Positions 63,385 through 64,000 of a DNA stretch of 64,000 nt are shown here, piece after piece. Position numbers and translations under genes: made by a program. Within the stretch, counting starts at the first letter, position 1, and each line of letters opens with the position of its first letter. The notes below the pieces were generated by a model. That model had not been told where the DNA came from, searched no databases, and saw only the letters and a program-made list of their open reading frames with translations. The DNA comes from Lysinibacillus cavernae (GTDB lineage: Bacteria; Bacillota; Bacilli; Bacillales_A; Planococcaceae). Where the stretch lies: positions 62,001-126,000 of the forward strand of contig NZ_WMEF01000002.1 in assembly GCF_009724685.1 (NCBI RefSeq), given 5' to 3'.

Positions 63385-63495
63385 GAGTGGAAGACGGCGA
63401 CTACGGGAGGATCAGCGGGACTGGCGAATCAACCAACGGAAGCGAAGCAAACGGGTTGTTCACCGCACGCCCTCCGGAACGGAAATCAACGATTT
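63385..63495. repeat. GC-rich dispersed intergenic repeat (Bacillaceae type)
   Basis: GAGTGGAAGACGGCGACTAC, then GGGAGGATCAGCGGGACTGG, GAAGCGAAGCAAACGGG and CACCGCACGCCCTCCGGAA to GGAAATCAACG, resembles a well-known, high-copy GC-rich intergenic repeat of Bacillus and relatives (GTGGAAGGCGGCGACTCCTG...). Here it is diverged. There is no open frame. Confidence 0.6.
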
Positions 63496-63533
63496 TACAC
63501 TGTTCAAGAATCGGGCTCTTTTCTGAAATTGAA

Positions 63534-63716
63534 GTGACCCCAAAAAGTTAGACATTATATTAAGTTAAGCTGCGGATTGAATTCGGTACTGTATCGGACT
63601 CAATCCTTTTAATTTTCCTTTGATACGTTTGTGATTGTAGTATTCGATATACAGTTCAAGCTCACGCTTGAAGTGAACCATACTCTCAAATTCTTGTACC
63701 AAAGGTTTATTCCATT
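63534..63716 (-). mobile_element. Relic of an IS3-family (IS150-type) transposase 3' end with terminal repeat
   Basis: The left edge TGACCCCAAAAAGTTAGAC is an IS150-group terminal inverted repeat. On the minus strand, a frame ending at TAA 63565-63567 reads [20 protein letters not shown], then [17 protein letters not shown], the C terminus of the DDE transposase OrfB. The catalytic part is lost; unrelated sequence follows upstream. It is the better-preserved partner of the relic at 56963. From 63717 to the window end I see no gene. Confidence 0.85.
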
Positions 63717-64000
63717 ACAAATAGTATTGTGGTCTCGTAGAGGCAGCGTAATTAATTCTTTCATCGAACTATTAAATGAAGGATGACACGGAGAAGCCAG
63801 CAAAATAACTAAACTCAGACTATGAGTCTCCGGAGCATGGGAGGCATAAGTAACGCAGAGATCCATTGTGCATCACATAGTAGATTAAAAACCCCATTAT
63901 TTCCATTAGTTTTAGCGAAGCGTACACTCGGATTGTAAATTATAACTATAAATTAAAAAATACTGTTCATAAATCAAGTGGAAAAATATTTTTTCTTCAT

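Noticed and set aside
63609..63866. 85-codon minus-strand frame at the end of the window
   Set aside because: It overlaps the transposase relic in another frame and shows no family features.

Overview
The window looks like chromosomal DNA of a low-GC Gram-positive bacterium of the Bacillaceae/Planococcaceae type, most like Lysinibacillus. The evidence is AT-rich sequence, strong AGGAGG ribosome sites, frequent TTG/GTG starts, a Ger(x)C spore germination lipoprotein, a YkuS/UPF0180 protein, a MocR regulator, BirA- and Fur-type operators, and a complete petrobactin-type siderophore operon (asbABCDEF). No rRNA or tRNA gene was seen. The genus call is inference; no search could be run.

Layout. 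0-5 kb: BirA-controlled bioY, an amidohydrolase and a membrane-anchored glycerophosphodiesterase, then a GC-rich tandem array of about 28 units of 21 (sometimes 19) bp at 4.69-5.26 kb. 5.4-10.4 kb: a secreted copper-amine-oxidase-fold protein, an isochorismatase/GNAT/EamA cluster, unknown small genes and a decayed ECF sigma gene. 10.5-12.5 kb: fumC and, just upstream of it, a Fur-box promoter followed about 95 nt later by a terminator. I read this as a Fur-controlled small RNA of the FsrA type. 13-24 kb: ordinary accessory metabolism and regulation (AAA ATPase + Eis-like acetyltransferase, MocR, methyltransferase, CPBP protease, WYL regulator + DJ-1 protein, TSUP exporter + RecB-like nuclease with an apparent CTG start, DUF418 protein). 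25-43 kb: MFS pumps, several GNATs, MBL hydrolase, GerC, an amidinotransferase, LOG, MazG, Nudix, a second decayed sigma gene (ECF41 type), and a secreted DUF4309-GH3 N-acetylhexosaminidase.

43.2-48.6 kb: an FtsX-type ABC transporter operon (permease, ATPase, small anchored protein) followed by an OmpR/histidine-kinase pair. A three-fold ATAAACT repeat with exact 22-bp spacing precedes the permease and the same motif precedes the regulator, which suggests one regulon. 49.3-56.3 kb: the asb operon behind two Fur boxes. AsbF makes 3,4-dihydroxybenzoate, AsbC/AsbD activate and carry it, AsbE transfers it to spermidine, and AsbA/AsbB join the arms to citrate. No petrobactin uptake genes are in the window.

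56.5-64 kb is an accessory patch. Two relics of the same IS3/IS150-type transposase lie in direct orientation about 6.6 kb apart and bracket a two-domain MACPF-like pore-former, a higher-GC MBL hydrolase/FAH hydrolase/TetR cassette with its own operators, a small membrane protein and a CPCC protein. Several decayed copies of dispersed repeats lie between them.
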